A stretch of 64,000 bases of DNA, taken from Rehmannia glutinosa. Lineage: Eukaryota; Streptophyta; Magnoliopsida; Lamiales; Orobanchaceae. How positions within the stretch are numbered: position 1 is the stretch's first letter; every line of letters starts with the position of its first letter. This document shows positions 23,109 to 33,888 of the stretch, piece by piece. The notes beneath the pieces are model-generated. The model was not told the origin of the DNA. It ran no database searches and was given only the letters and a program-made list of their open reading frames with translations. Both the position numbers and the translations under genes were made by a program. Location: assembly GCA_016081115.2 (NCBI GenBank), contig CM071936.1, forward strand, positions 82,210,978 through 82,274,977, given 5' to 3'.

Positions 23109-24145
23109 TTGTTCAAATGAGTACCTGGCATTGTGAGAATCCGTACGTGCCAAGTAAAAAAACGATGAATTACATACAACAATCCACATAAGGCATAGTG
23201 TCTCATCTCGACAATTTAATCCACAATTAAGCTTCCATGCCCCAATAACAATGTAATTGCAGAGAATCCTAGTTACTAACACCCTAAACAATTGAGCTCA
23301 TGTATAATTCATCAAACAAGCAACTACAAACATCCTAATTCAACAACCCACAAGGTGTTCGATAAAATGCCCAATAGAAGAATTCAATCATAATCATGGC
23401 AAAATCATCAAACATGCACCATATAGTAACTCTGGTCCATAATCCTCAAGAAATTCGAAATAAAAAGTGCAATTCATACCTTAAATCTCGAAAATTCGAA
23501 AAGAGTTGAAAGTTGAAACCCTAGGTGCTCTTCTACTCAAATCCTCACTTCAAATCTTGTTTAAGAGTATAATTTGTGTGGGAGTAGTGTGGGGAGTGAT
23601 TATGCAAGTGAAAACCAAGGGAAATTTGCAAGAATTTGAGAGAGATGCTTCTTTGTGTATTTCGCGCGAGAGAGAAATGGGGTTTTGTGAGAAAAATAAG
23701 CCCCCTGCGCGTTCTTATGTCTGTCTCAGCAGATGGGAGCACGGGCCGTGCTCTATGGCACGGGCGACCCGTTCTGGGGGTCGAACTTCGATTCCCAAAA
23801 TCCTGAATACCGCACGGGCCGTGCGCCTGGCGCACGGGCTGCCCGTGTGGGGTGCCGAACTCTCAATATCAAGTGCTGGTGCCCGCACGGGCCATGTGCT
23901 TAGCGCACGCCCTGCCCATGCTGGGCACCGCACCTCAGCTTCGATTTTTCACTTTTTTTTCTTTCTTTTTTTTTTTTTTAATAGGGAAAGCAAGAAAATC
24001 CTAACCTATGAAAGCATAAAAATCCTAATTTAGAAAAGAGAAAACAAACCAAGAAAACATGGGAAGAAATAAAACAGCAAACCGTTGGGTTGCCTCCCAA
24101 CAAGCGCTAAATTTAACGTCTTTAGCTTGATGCCTATTTACTTGA
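23109..24145 (-). other. Athila spacer between integrase and env-position ORF
   Basis: Untranslated region. It contains a GC-rich paired-palindrome array at 23736-23930 and a T-run near 23947-23981. Near the end of pol it contains the string GCGCTTGTTGGGAGGCAACC on the minus strand (24087-24106), a marker shared with 7590-7612 of the gag-protease derivative. Confidence 0.6.
23736..23930. repeat. Paired-palindrome GC array upstream of the env-position ORF
   Basis: Three paired units about 70 bases apart: GCACGGGCCGTGC followed by GCACGGGCGACCCGT, then GCACGGGCCGTGC followed by GCACGGGCTGCCCGTG, then GCACGGGCCATGTGC followed by GCACGCCCTGCCCATGC. The layout equals that in the LTRs and in the gag and pol genes of the same element. 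Confidence 0.8.
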
Positions 24146-24611
24146 TCACGGCTCTAGCAAAGTGAGGTGTGTCACCTCTTCCTTTTGATCTCTATTAAGG
24201 TAATACTTGATCCTCTGGCCATTTACCATGAACGTCTCACCATCTCGGCTCAACAACTCTACTATTCCCGGAGGATTTAACACATTCTTTATCACAAACG
24301 GCCCCAACCATCTAGATTTAAGTTTTCCCGGAAAGAGTTTAAGACGCGAGTTAAACAGAAGGACTTGTTCACCCGGTAAAAACTCTCTCTTCTTTATCAT
24401 TCGATCGTGCCATCTTTTGGTTCGCTCCTTGTAGATCCGGGAATTTTCATAAGCTTCATCCCGGAACTCCTCCACTCATTTAAGTGCAAGAGCCTCTTCT
24501 CACCCGCTGCTTAAAAGTCAAAATTTAACTTCTTCACAGCCCAAAACGCCTTATGCTCCAATTCTACGGGCGAGTGACACGATTTCCCAAATACTAACTG
24601 ATACGATGATG
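24146..24611 (-). pseudogene. Athila integrase, C-terminal part, cut off by the Copia insertion
   Basis: It continues the integrase that stops at 32497. The minus strand from 24611 reads GKSCHSPVELEHKAFWAVKK and, after a frame change, FRDEAYENSRIYKERTKRWHD and LFPGKLKSRWLGPFVIKNV, matching the C-terminal domain of Athila integrases. The duplicated TGATG marks the exact break. The domain normally helps bind target DNA. Confidence 0.8.
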
Positions 24612-24914
24612 TGTTTGATATATGTTTTTATCTTAATTTTGATGATTTTATTTTTACACCAAAACAATGTTTTTAATTGTTGTCCAAATACTCCTAAATG
24701 ATTTAAAATGGGTTTAATATTTTTCGGAGTATTTCTTCAAGTTTTACTTTAGATAAAATTGGACAACACTTCTAATGATCTTATGTTTATACATTTTCAC
24801 TTCAAAATAAGGTTCCAAAATGTTGTCTAAATACTCCCGATTGGTTTAAAATATTTTCACTAAATTTTCGGAGTATTTCTTGGGTTTTATTTTCGACTAA
24901 AATTGGACAACTTT

Positions 24915-25165
24915 TCTCGAGAGGTCGACGGGCCGCCCCATAGGGCAACCCGTGACACAAGATGAGTTTGGAACAAAAAATGAGACAGTGAAAAAGCGGT
25001 CAGTCGATGCCATGGGCGTCGACCGATCGAGCCGATCGACCGGCCGCCAGGTCGACCGACTTGACTAACGTTTTGTTTTGAAAGCAGAACAAACTTCCTT
25101 GGTTTTTCACTTAGGGGACCGGTTGAGGCAGGGGTCGACCCCGGTTAAGCTATGTCGACCGGTCG
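24915..25165. repeat. GTCGAC-type palindrome block in the Sirevirus-like LTR
   Basis: It is rich in GGTCGACC, GATCGACCGG and GACCGGTCG-like words, in contrast to the AT-rich LTR around it. The partner block in the 3' LTR (31325-31575) has diverged by many substitutions and small indels. A third block of the same words lies inside the element at 28195-28275. Sireviruses are known to carry many palindromes in the LTR, although with a different core. Confidence 0.7.
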
Positions 25166-25381
25166 CCTGTTTGAATTTTTCAAAGTGTTCTTCAAATCTC
25201 TTATTTACGTGCGGCCGGCATCGCTGCTTTGACAAAGAAAAAATATGACCGTTTGACAAAGGACACATTTCCTTAAATTGTGGGATTGATTTCTAACAGA
25301 CTATATTCTTGATTTTAATTGTATTTTTCTCAGAGATTTTCAATCCCCAAGAGAGGAGCCTATGCTTGATCAATCATCTCC

Positions 25382-25390
25382 TATAAATAG
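25382..25390 (+). promoter_or_regulatory. TATA box of the Sirevirus-like 5' LTR
   Basis: TATAAATAG, conserved in the other LTR at 31775-31783. Transcription should start about 30 bases later, which places the stem-loop array inside the RNA leader. Confidence 0.7.
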
Positions 25391-25626
25391 AGGAAGTTTT
25401 GGAGCAACCAATACAACAATTAAGATACAACACAACAAGATACACTTCAAGCAAATATTTGCTCTTCATTGTTATTATTCTTGTTGTAATTTTGCCTAGC
25501 TTTTCACTTTCACATCCTTGAGGTCTAGGCTATTCTTGATTAAACTTTGCACTCAAATTGTAATATTCATTATTGAGTTGTAATCTTGATTTTTGGTTAT
25601 CATTCAAACACAAGATATCCTTGTGA

Positions 25627-25886
25627 GTGTTCTTGTGGTAAGAACACACTTGGGTGATCTAGGTGTTAGGTGTGAGAAGATTGTGGTAATGTTCTTGTTG
25701 AGGTGTTGAAGAATTTGGTATTCTTCAAGGTTGAAGATTGTGGTAATCTTCACAAGGTGCCGTTGGAGATTGTGGTAATCTTCAAGTGAGATTGTGGTAA
25801 TCTCAAAGGCGGTGTTGAAGAAGAGTGTGGTGCTCTTCAAGGTGTTGTTGTAAGTTGGTGTTGTATTAATTTGTGGTAAATTAATA
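25627..25886 (+). other. Array of eight stem-loops with conserved GTGGT loop
   Basis: Positions are 25627-25647, 25675-25695, 25706-25728, 25732-25752, 25763-25785, 25787-25805, 25820-25838 and 25864-25886. Each has a 6- to 9-bp stem around a 5-base loop, GTGGT in seven and TTGGT in one. Stems differ yet pair, for example GTGTTCTT/AAGAACAC, TTGAAGAAT/ATTCTTCAA, TGAAGATT/AATCTTCA and TATTAATTT/AAATTAATA. One has a single mismatch, and two use G-U pairs. The array lies between the TATA box and the primer-binding site, so it would be in the RNA leader. The 3' LTR repeats it at 32020-32279. Confidence 0.85.
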
Positions 25887-26104
25887 TTTTGTTTTCTTTT
25901 TGAAATCCATCCCGGATATACTGGGGTGGTAGAGGATTATGCCCTAGGTGGGTTGAACCTCTTTAAATCGACGTGTGTTGTTTACATTCCGCACCTTTAT
26001 TATTGTGTTTGAGCATTTGGTTCGAAAAAGAGGGCGAAATCGAAAAGATGGAGATAATCTATTCACCCCCCCTCTAGATTATCGTAGCCGCTTGGACTTA
26101 CAAG

Positions 26105-26117
26105 TGGTATCAGAGCC
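26105..26117 (+). other. Primer-binding site of the Sirevirus-like element
   Basis: TGGTATCAGAGCC, two bases after the LTR end, complementary to the 3' end of initiator tRNA-Met, the standard Copia primer. Confidence 0.85.
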
Positions 26118-26127
26118 AAACTCTTTG

Positions 26128-27564
26128 GCAAGCTCGTTTCACATCGCGAGTGAAGAGAAACGATCGTCGGCTCTTAACGAAGCTCATCTATCCGACACCT
26201 CCACCACCAAGCCACCACTATTTGATTCCAAAAATTTTATATTTTGGAAAGAAAGAATGGAATGTTATCTACAAGGTTGCGGGTTCGATTTATGGAACAT
26301 CATCATAAATGGAGAATCCATTCCAATGATAGACACACCACACACCTCCAAAGATTTCAAAGAGCTCAATGATGAAAAGAAGAAAATCATCTCCTTAAAC
26401 GGTAAGGCTCTAAATATTTTGTATTAATCATTTACTAATTTGGAATATGAACATATTGTAGGAATTCGATCGGCACATAAAGTATGGCAAAAATTAGAAG
26501 CCATCTATGGAGTATTTGCAAATGAAAGGAGTCAAACAAAAGCATCTACTTCTCAAGGTCATACAAGCTCAAATCTAAGGAACAAGCCTCTTACAACTTC
26601 CAACTATGAAGAAGTTGAATATTGTTTTATGGGCATCGAAGAAGAAAATGAGGTATGTCTTAAACCCTCTACTTCCTATGATATTGTTATTCAAAATGAT
26701 TATAGTGATTTGCAAAATGATTATGATGAACTTCAAAATGAATTCCAAAGCTTACTTGTTAAATACAAAAATTTGAAAAAGGAATTCAATGTTTTGAAAA
26801 ATGATAAGGATAGTTTATTTACTTCCTATGAATCACTATCATGTGCTCACACCACCACATTTGACAAGGTTAGAAACCTTGAAAAAGAAAAACAAGACTC
26901 TCGTTGAGGATATTAATTGCATGAAAAAAGATTTATCTAAATCCGACTTGAGTACCGATGAAATTGTTGATTGTTGTGATAATTCGAAACTAGAACTTGA
27001 TCATAAGGTTAATATTGTCAATCATATGAAAAAGAATCAAGTCTCTAAGCATGTTGGTCGTTATGTTCCTAGTATTATTACATGCTTCTATTGCGGTAAA
27101 AAGGGTCATATGGTAAATACTTGTCGAGCTAGAAATAGCTCTAATTATTGTTGGAGACCTAAAAGTCTCAAAGATAATCCTAAAGGACCCAAACACTTGA
27201 GGGTACCACAAAATAATGTTTTATTAGGTACCCGTGAAATAATGATCGAAGAAAATTCATACCACCAAGAAGGCATCAAATGACCGTTTCATTTGATCAA
27301 AGAAGAAGAAACTATTCTCAACAAAACCAATTTCCAAGAAGAGGATATAATCAAAAATGGGAAGAACACAATCCTTGGAAATGGCAAAGAAATCATCAAC
27401 AAGATGATTTTCAAAGAAGGAGAGACCATCAACAATGGGAAGGTAACAAACCTTGGAAATGGAGTAATCAAAGAAGTCATCATCAACAAAGTGACTTCTC
27501 AAGGGGAAGATATCATCAACAATGGGAAAGACACAACCCATGGAAACGGCGTAATTGGTAAACC
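26128..27564 (+). pseudogene. Copia gag with zinc knuckle and Trp-rich tail, broken
   Basis: The first open part has FIFWKERMECYLQGCGFDLW (about 26233-26292), typical of the N-terminus of Copia gag. A stop at 26425-26427 follows, then YEHIVGIRSAHKVWQKLEAI, a heptad-rich coiled region (about 26690-26900), a frame change, and a CCHC knuckle CFYCGKKGHMVNTC (about 27083-27124). After a TGA overlapping ATG (27280), a frame of 93 residues repeats a unit of about 29 residues with QQWE and NPWKW three times. The intact protein would package element RNA. As written it is in at least three pieces. No unambiguous start codon is seen near the primer-binding site. Confidence 0.7.
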
Positions 27565-28443
27565 GTATCTCCCCATTTATATATGCATTTTATTTTAATT
27601 TTATGCATGTTTTTAATTGTGTCTTAATTGCAAAATGAGTTTTCAAGTATTTATTTTTAATTTAGGTCTTTTATATATTTGTGAGTTTCAGAATTTTTAA
27701 AAGAAGACCTTGCATGATATTTCTAAAACTCTTGTGCATTTAATTAGACCTATGTGGTTTATTATCTCTTGTGTATTTTTGTAGCATAAGCATTTTTTTT
27801 GATATCTCCCATCACTTGCCTACACTTGTGTTTTTGTGCAAATTTTGTTTAAGAAATGTGTAGGATATATATATCTCATATTCATTGGCTATTTCGTCAT
27901 CAAGTTTCTTAAACTATCGAGGTATGTTCACTCGTATTTATCTTAGAACTCGATATTATGCTTATTCACATATCTTTCAAGATATTTGATTTTAACCCCT
28001 TAAGTGCCCCTAAATGATTTTGCAAATATTCTCTTAAAAGGGCACTACTTGTTAAATTTTGATTTTCTCGAATATATGTTTTCCCAAAACCCGTATTTGT
28101 TGAACTTGATCCAAAATTATCTTTTTGCAAAGTTTTAAAACTTTTGGGGTGAAAAATCGTATTTTTGAAAAATTTCGGGGAAAGAAAAATTGCACTGGGA
28201 CGGTCAAAGCAGGGGCGACCGGTCGCCCTGCACGTCGACCGGTCGCACCCTACCTCGACCGGTCGCCCAGGGCAATTTCTCAACATAAAAACGTTCTGTC
28301 TTCAGTTTTTAACAGACGCAGAAAAATTCTCCAAAACCCTTGCGCGAAGAAACGTTCCCCCTTTTCTCTAGAATCTTCAATTCTTCATCAATCTTTACGA
28401 TTCTTGTTGCTAATCCTCTTATTTTCACAAGAATTTCACATAT
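27565..28443 (+). other. Spacer where pol is missing
   Basis: In a complete Copia element protease, integrase, RT and RNase H would lie here. I find none of their motifs. The stretch is AT-rich and ends with a GC-rich block of GACCGGTCG words (28195-28275) before the next reading frame. Confidence 0.65.
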
Positions 28444-29779
28444 ATGGCTCCTCCAAGAAATTCTACCGGTCGAAATCCCATCTCCAAGCGTAGAAGGGGC
28501 GGTGAGGGCTCTTCTAGAAATCGACAAGAAGAAGCCGAACAACGGGATATTCGAGCTGCCCAGAGAAACGTAGCTCAAGAAGGTGATGACGTTCAAAATC
28601 CCGTACTCTCTCGGGCACAAATTACCGAGCTCCGCGGAACAATTTCGCTCCAAAATTGCCGTTGGGCGAAAGGTAAAAAATCTTTTATTCCTCAAGCTCC
28701 TCATTCCCACAATGTTCTTAATTTCATCAATAAGTATGCGGAATGGTACTATGAGGATTCGGGGATGGGAGGAAAATCTATTGCTCGGACTAAAATGTGT
28801 CGTTTTAGTTCATTTACAAATGAATATCCTACCATTAGAGGATTCTTTGAGGAGCAAGGTTGGATGTATTTGTGGGAGCATGCTTATGTTTTGTATGATG
28901 ATGATATTATCCAACATTTTTATGCTAATATGTGGGTGCAATACGATAATGAGAGGAAGTCGGTTGCTGTTAATTCGCTAATAAGGGGTCGTCATTTTAG
29001 ATGGACTCCTAATGATATTTGTCGGCTTTTACATGTTAGACAAGGTGGTTGGGACTATTTCTCTTGTGGTACTTGGAATGATGAAATGTTGGGGGTGCCC
29101 ATGAAAGAAGTTAAGACATATTTGGGCGTATGGCCAAAGTATTCATTGCTGGCGATGACTCTTGAACATCGTATTTTATCCGTTATTGTCGCCATCGTAT
29201 TTGTGGAAAGGCGGGTAAGATGCCTAGCAATATGGATTATTTTCGACTTATAAGATTGCTAGGAGGAACCGCTTAACTTTGGCGCCATACTTATTCAATG
29301 TCTAATCGAGTCCATCACTCAAGGTAATAAGAAGTTGGTTATGGGAAATTGGATTTGTAAACTTCTTATACAGTCGGGACTACCTTCGTCGGAGCGTAAC
29401 TCGGAGGTATATCAAAATGACTTTGATATTGATAACATCTCCTAAATGGTCACTATCTTGCAAGAATATGGACATCCGACCAACTAAAATGGCTAGAGGA
29501 AGAGGTCAAGATTCCCCCGATCCTAATGACTACTTTGATGACGCCGAGGCCGCAAGATTGGCGGAGGAAGGTGAACCGAGCAATCCGGAGGGTAATATCG
29601 GTGCTCAACCGCCTAGGAGGTATACCCAAGCCGAATTTGATGAGATAAGGGCTTTTCATGAAACGAGGTATGAGGCTTTGGAGCAAAAGACCTCCAAAAT
29701 GCAAAAGTCTATCGGCAAGTTGAAGAAATTCATCAAGGACTTTATTCCCGGATCTTGCTTCTCCTCGGATGAGGAATGA
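28444..29779 (+). pseudogene. Env-position ORF of the Sirevirus-like element, broken
   Basis: It starts with a basic N-terminus (MAPPRNSTGRNPISKRRRGG). The 269-codon first part contains YPTIRGFFEEQGWMYLWEHA and HFRWTPNDICRLLHV, the pattern of the 'putative plant transposon protein' domain found in extra ORFs of Athila and Sirevirus elements. Near 29235 the frame shifts; the continuation has MDYFRLIRLLGGTAL and KLVMGNWICKLLIQSGLP, interrupted by a stop near 29442. A last open part (29417-29779) is acidic and ends in a likely coiled coil (YEALEQKTSKMQKSIGKLKK). There is no signal peptide or membrane helix, so an envelope role is unproven. Confidence 0.65.
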
Positions 29780-31019
29780 TGTTCCCCACCCCTTTACTTT
29801 CTAGCATTTTCATTCATGTTGCTTTGTATTTTTATGAACTTTTGTAAAACTCTTTTGCACTAATGATATTTGCGTGTTTTCTTGAAAGGATTAAAATTGC
29901 AAGTTGATAATGACTTGTGGATGATCATGATATTTATGGGGTATTTGATGGTAAAAATACTCTTATATGGCATTGTTTGATAATTGGTATGAAGTACTTG
30001 ATGGTAAAAGTGCTTCTTTTAATGCTTTGATCATTATGCTTAGATGGATATGTTGGGACATTTGATATATCATACATATACTGTCTAAGGCATGACTTGT
30101 ATCACTTGATGGATGCTCTAATTTTTGGCATTTGTAATGCCTTGATCCTTTTTGGCTTATATTATCTCAATTGGGTTGAACCCTTGAGAATCTCTTTGTT
30201 GAGCCTCTTATTTGATGAACAAATGTTGCATATGATCTTATTGAGCTTTGAAATGAGGATGATTGATGATGTTATGACAATTTTTGGCTTGAAACATTTA
30301 CAAGGGCTATATACAATCTCTTTTATTTTTTTCGCACACAAGGTGTTCGATGAAATGTTGCAATGAAATTTTCAACTTCTACATGATTCTCTTGCTTCAA
30401 AATGTCTTAAAATCTTTTTGAGATCATGTTTTTAGCTAACAAATGAGCCTATGGATTTCTTACATTTCTCCAATTTTTCCTTGGATTTTTTAAGCTTAAG
30501 TTGCTCAACGGTAGATAAACCGTCCTTTGGTGCACTTTGATGTCATTATATGAGCTTTCTATCATCCTAACATTCTTTTTGATGATTCCAAAGGGGAGAA
30601 ACAGAAATTGGCTCATTAGCTCAAAGAAGCTAATAAAAGCTTGTTATAAAAGCTATAAGCTATGGCTCATAAAAGCCATAAGTTGTGATTCATTTTTAGT
30701 CCAATGGTTGCTTGATGGACTTATATAATTGTTTAATGATGTTTTGTGACAGGGGGAGCTTATAAGCTCTTGAACAAATTGTAAAAGCTAAAGCTTTTAG
30801 CTTATGGATAATCGCTTTTACATTAATTCTTGACATGCTTGTTGATAGGGGGAGCTTGTGTATTGAATATATTTACTCCCCTACTTGGTTGCTTTTATAT
30901 TTTGGAAATTTTGGTTGCTTCCAAACGGTCAAATGTTTTTACCGGAAAATCATTTCTAAAATTGTTCTCCTATTTTGTGTAAAAATTGTTTTGGTTTGTA
31001 ATTATCAAAAAGGGTAGAT
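29780..31019 (+). other. 3' spacer with several polypurine tracts
   Basis: Untranslated. CAAAGGGGAGAAA (about 30589-30601), CAGGGGGAGCTT (about 30752-30763) and TAGGGGGAGCTT (about 30847-30858) precede ATTATCAAAAAGGGTAGAT next to the LTR (about 31001-31019). Multiple such tracts before the 3' LTR are a described Sirevirus trait. Words built on ATAAGCTTATAGC-like repeats lie between them. Confidence 0.65.
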
Positions 31020-32496
31020 TGTTTGATATATGTTTTTATCTTAATTTTGATGATTTTATTTTTACACAAAAACAATGTTTTTAATTGTTGTCCAAATACT
31101 CCTAAATGATTTAAAATGGGTTTAATATTTTTCGGAGTATTTCTTCAAGTTTTACTTTAGATAAAATTGGACAACACTTCTAATGATCTTATGTTTATAA
31201 ATTTTCACTTCAAAATAAGGTTCCTAAATGTTGTCTAAATACTTCCGATTGGTTTAAAATGTTTTTACTAAATTTTCGGAGTATTTCTTGGGTTTTATTT
31301 TCGACTAAAATTGGACAACTTTTTCTGCCTCGAGGTCGACCTCGCCTTAGGGCAACCCATACCAAGATGAGTTTGGAAAAAAATGAGACAAGTGAAAAAC
31401 GGTCAGTCGACCGTCGGCGTCGGCCGACCGATCGGTCGACCGGCCGCCAGTGGGTCGACCAGGCACTAAACGTTTTGTTTTGAAACAGAACAAACTTCCT
31501 TGGTTTTTCACTTAGGGGGACCGGTTGAGACAGGGGTCGACCGGTCGAAGCCTATGTCGACCGGTCGCCCCTTGAATTTTTCAAAGTGTTTTTCAAATCT
31601 CTTATTTCTATGCGACTGCCGTCGCCTTTGACAAAAAAAATATGACCGTTTGACAAATGAGACATTTCCTTAAATTGTGGGATTGATTTCTAACAGCTAT
31701 ATTCTTGATTTTAATTGTATTTTTCTGTAGATTTTCAATCCCCAAGAGGAGCCTATGCTTGATCAATCATCTCCTATAAATAGAAGAAGTTTTGGAGCAA
31801 CCAATACAACAATTAAGATACAACACAACAAGATACACTTCAAGCAAATATTTTCTCTTCATTGTTATTATTCTTGTTGTAATTTTGCCTAGCTTTTCAC
31901 TTTCACATCCTTGAGGTCTAGGCTATTCTTGATTACACTTTGCACTCAAATTGTAATATTCATTATTGAGTTGTAATCTTGATTTTTGGTTATCATTCAA
32001 ACACAAGATATCCTTGTGAGTGTTCTTGTGGTAAGAACACACTTGGGTGATCTAGGTGTTAGGTGTGAGAAGATTGTGGTAATCTTCTTGTTGAGGTGTT
32101 GAAGAATTTGGTATTCTTCAAGGTTGAAGATTGTGGTAATCTTCACAAGGTGCCGTTGGAGATTGTGGTAATCTTTAAGTGAGATTGTGGTAATCCCAAA
32201 GGTGGTGTTGAAGAAGAGTGTGGTGCTCTTCAAGGTGTTGTTGTAAGTTGGTGTTGTATTAATTTGTGGTAAATTAATAAATTTTTTTTTCTTTTTGAAA
32301 TCCATCCCGGATATACTGGGGTGGTAGAGGATTAGGCCCTAGGTGGGTTGAACCTCTTTAAATCGATGTGTGTTGTTTACATTCCGCACCTTTATTATTG
32401 TGTTTGAGCATTTGGTTCGAAAAAGAGGGCGAAATCGAAAAGATGGAGATAATCTATTCACCCCCCTCTAGATTATCGTAGCCGCTTGGACTTACA
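31020..32496 (+). repeat. 3' LTR of the Sirevirus-like element
   Basis: 1,477 bases, aligned end to end with 24612-26102. It contains the GC-rich palindromes (31325-31575), TATA box (31775-31783) and stem-loop array (32020-32279), and is followed by TGATG. Confidence 0.9.
32020..32279 (+). other. Second copy of the GTGGT stem-loop array (3' LTR)
   Basis: Same eight stem-loops as 25627-25886. Here the second stem is perfect (AGAAGATT/AATCTTCT), whereas the 5' LTR has one mismatch. The fifth has one more G-U pair, and the sixth has one mismatch. All loops are kept. Confidence 0.85.
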
Positions 32497-33337
32497 TGAT
32501 GTGCCCAATGGTGTATTGTACGCAGTCTGATATGCCCACAACGCATCATCTAACTTCATAGCCCAATCCTTGCGATTTATATTCACTGTCTTCTCCAAGA
32601 TTTGCTTAATCTCGCGATTGGCTACATCTGTTTGCCCGTTTGCTTGCAGATGGTATGCTAATGCCACCTTGTGCTTGACCCCATATTTCGCAAGTAAAGT
32701 GCTCATCAATTTATTCACAAAGTGTGACCCCCCGTCGCTAATCAAAGCTCTCGGGGTTCCAAACTGAGTGAATATATTTTTCTTTAGGAATTTGAGTACT
32801 ACTCGCGCCTCATTGGTTTGTGCTGGAATCGCCTCAACCCATCGAGATACGTACTCCACTGCAAGTAGAATGTACTGATAACCCGAAGAAGATGGAAAAG
32901 GGCCCATAAAGTCGGTCCCCCATACATCAAAGAGTTCGACCTCCATCACATTGGTCATGGGCATCTCATGTCGTCTCGAGATATTCCCCATCCACTGACA
33001 CCTATCACACTGCTGCACATATAGATAGCAATCATTAGATAATGTAGGCCAGTATAAACCACTTTGCAATACCTTTTCCGCCGTGCGTGCGTGATCGGAA
33101 AAGTGTCCCCGAAGGTGAAGAATGGCACTTGTAGAACTCCCTCCCACTCTTCTTGAGGCACACATCGTCGGATGATAGTGTCTGCGCACCTCTTAAAGAG
33201 CAAGGGGTCGTCCCACATGTAGAACTTGACATCATGGAGGAACTTCTTCTTTTGATAGTACGATAAATCTGGAGGCAAGACCCTTGCAACCAAATAATTA
33301 ACAAAATCTGCATACCATGGGAATTTAGCCTGTAACA
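32497..33337 (-). pseudogene. Athila integrase, zinc-binding and catalytic part
   Basis: The minus strand carries a linker with FPWYADFVNYLVARVLPPDL and a worn zinc-binding region ending CDRCQWMGNISRRHEMPM. The catalytic core has WGTDFMGPFP (first Asp), ISDGGSHF (second Asp) and TDVANREIKQILEK (Glu), the DDE triad. It runs to YNTPLGTS, where the Copia element cuts it. The last eight residues continue at 24611. One or two one-base shifts lie in the zinc-binding part (near 33189). Integrase would insert the DNA copy into the genome. Confidence 0.85.
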
Positions 33338-33883
33338 TTAGAAGTTGCTCATCGGGGAACTCCTCCTTAATTGCCTCCGTGTTTTTTTCTCCTCTTTCTT
33401 ATATTCCAACCTGGACAAGTGATCGGCTACCACATTCTCGCAACCCTTTCTATCCCAAATTTCCACGTCGAACTCCTGCAACAAAAGGATCCACCGAATC
33501 AGTCTCGGTTTGGCATCCTTCTTGTCGAATAGATATTTGATTGCCGTGTGGTCGGTGTGGACTATTGTCTTAGTTCTAATCAAGTAAGATCGGAACTTAT
33601 CGAATACAAACACAATTGCCAGCATTTCCTTCTCTATGGTGGTGTAATTTTGCTGGGCGCTGTCTAAAGTTCGACTCGCATAATAGATGGCTCTGAACAA
33701 CTTGTCTCTTTTCTGGCCCAAAACAGCCCCAACTGCAAAGTCACTGGCATCGCACATCAGCTCGAAGGGCTGACTCCAATCCGGAACTACAAGAATTGGT
33801 GCTGTCACCAAAGCCTTCTTCAGAATCTCAAAAGCCTGCAAACAATCATCGGAAAAATTGAAAGCAATATCTTTTTCTAGCAA
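33338..33883 (-). pseudogene. Athila RNase H domain
   Basis: Open for 181 codons, with FELMCDASDFAVGAVLGQ, EKEMLAIVFVFDKFRSYL and TIVHTDHTAIKYLF giving the Asp, Glu and Asp metal ligands of a Gypsy RNase H. It ends GCENVVADHLSRL. It is joined to the RT upstream by a single base shift near 33895. It degrades the RNA strand during reverse transcription. Confidence 0.85.
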
Positions 33884-33888
33884 ATGAC

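Larger units (their letters stand above)
24612..26102 (+). repeat. 5' LTR of the Sirevirus-like element
   Basis: 1,491 bases. Order: AT-rich U3, a GC-rich GTCGAC/GACCGGTCG palindrome block (about 24915-25165), TATA box TATAAATAG (25382-25390), then a transcribed part with the stem-loop array 25627-25886, ending CTTGGACTTACA before the primer-binding site. It differs from the 3' LTR at scattered bases and strongly in the GC block. Confidence 0.9.
24612..32496 (+). mobile_element. Sirevirus-like Copia element lacking pol
   Basis: LTRs 24612-26102 and 31020-32496 (TGTTTGATAT to CTTACA) are flanked by TGATG (24607-24611 and 32497-32501). The primer-binding site TGGTATCAGAGCC (26105-26117) fits initiator tRNA-Met, as in Copia elements. 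The 3' side has several AGGGGGAG-type tracts before the LTR and an env-position ORF, both features known from Sireviruses. It carries gag and the env-position frame but no protease, integrase, RT or RNase H, so it needs a helper. Confidence 0.88.

Noticed and set aside
25604..25840. Minus-strand open frame over the stem-loop array with repeated ITTI and LQHL-like peptides
   Set aside because: The repeats come from the ACCAC loop complements and paired stems; the other LTR has the same frame with no sign of codon constraint.
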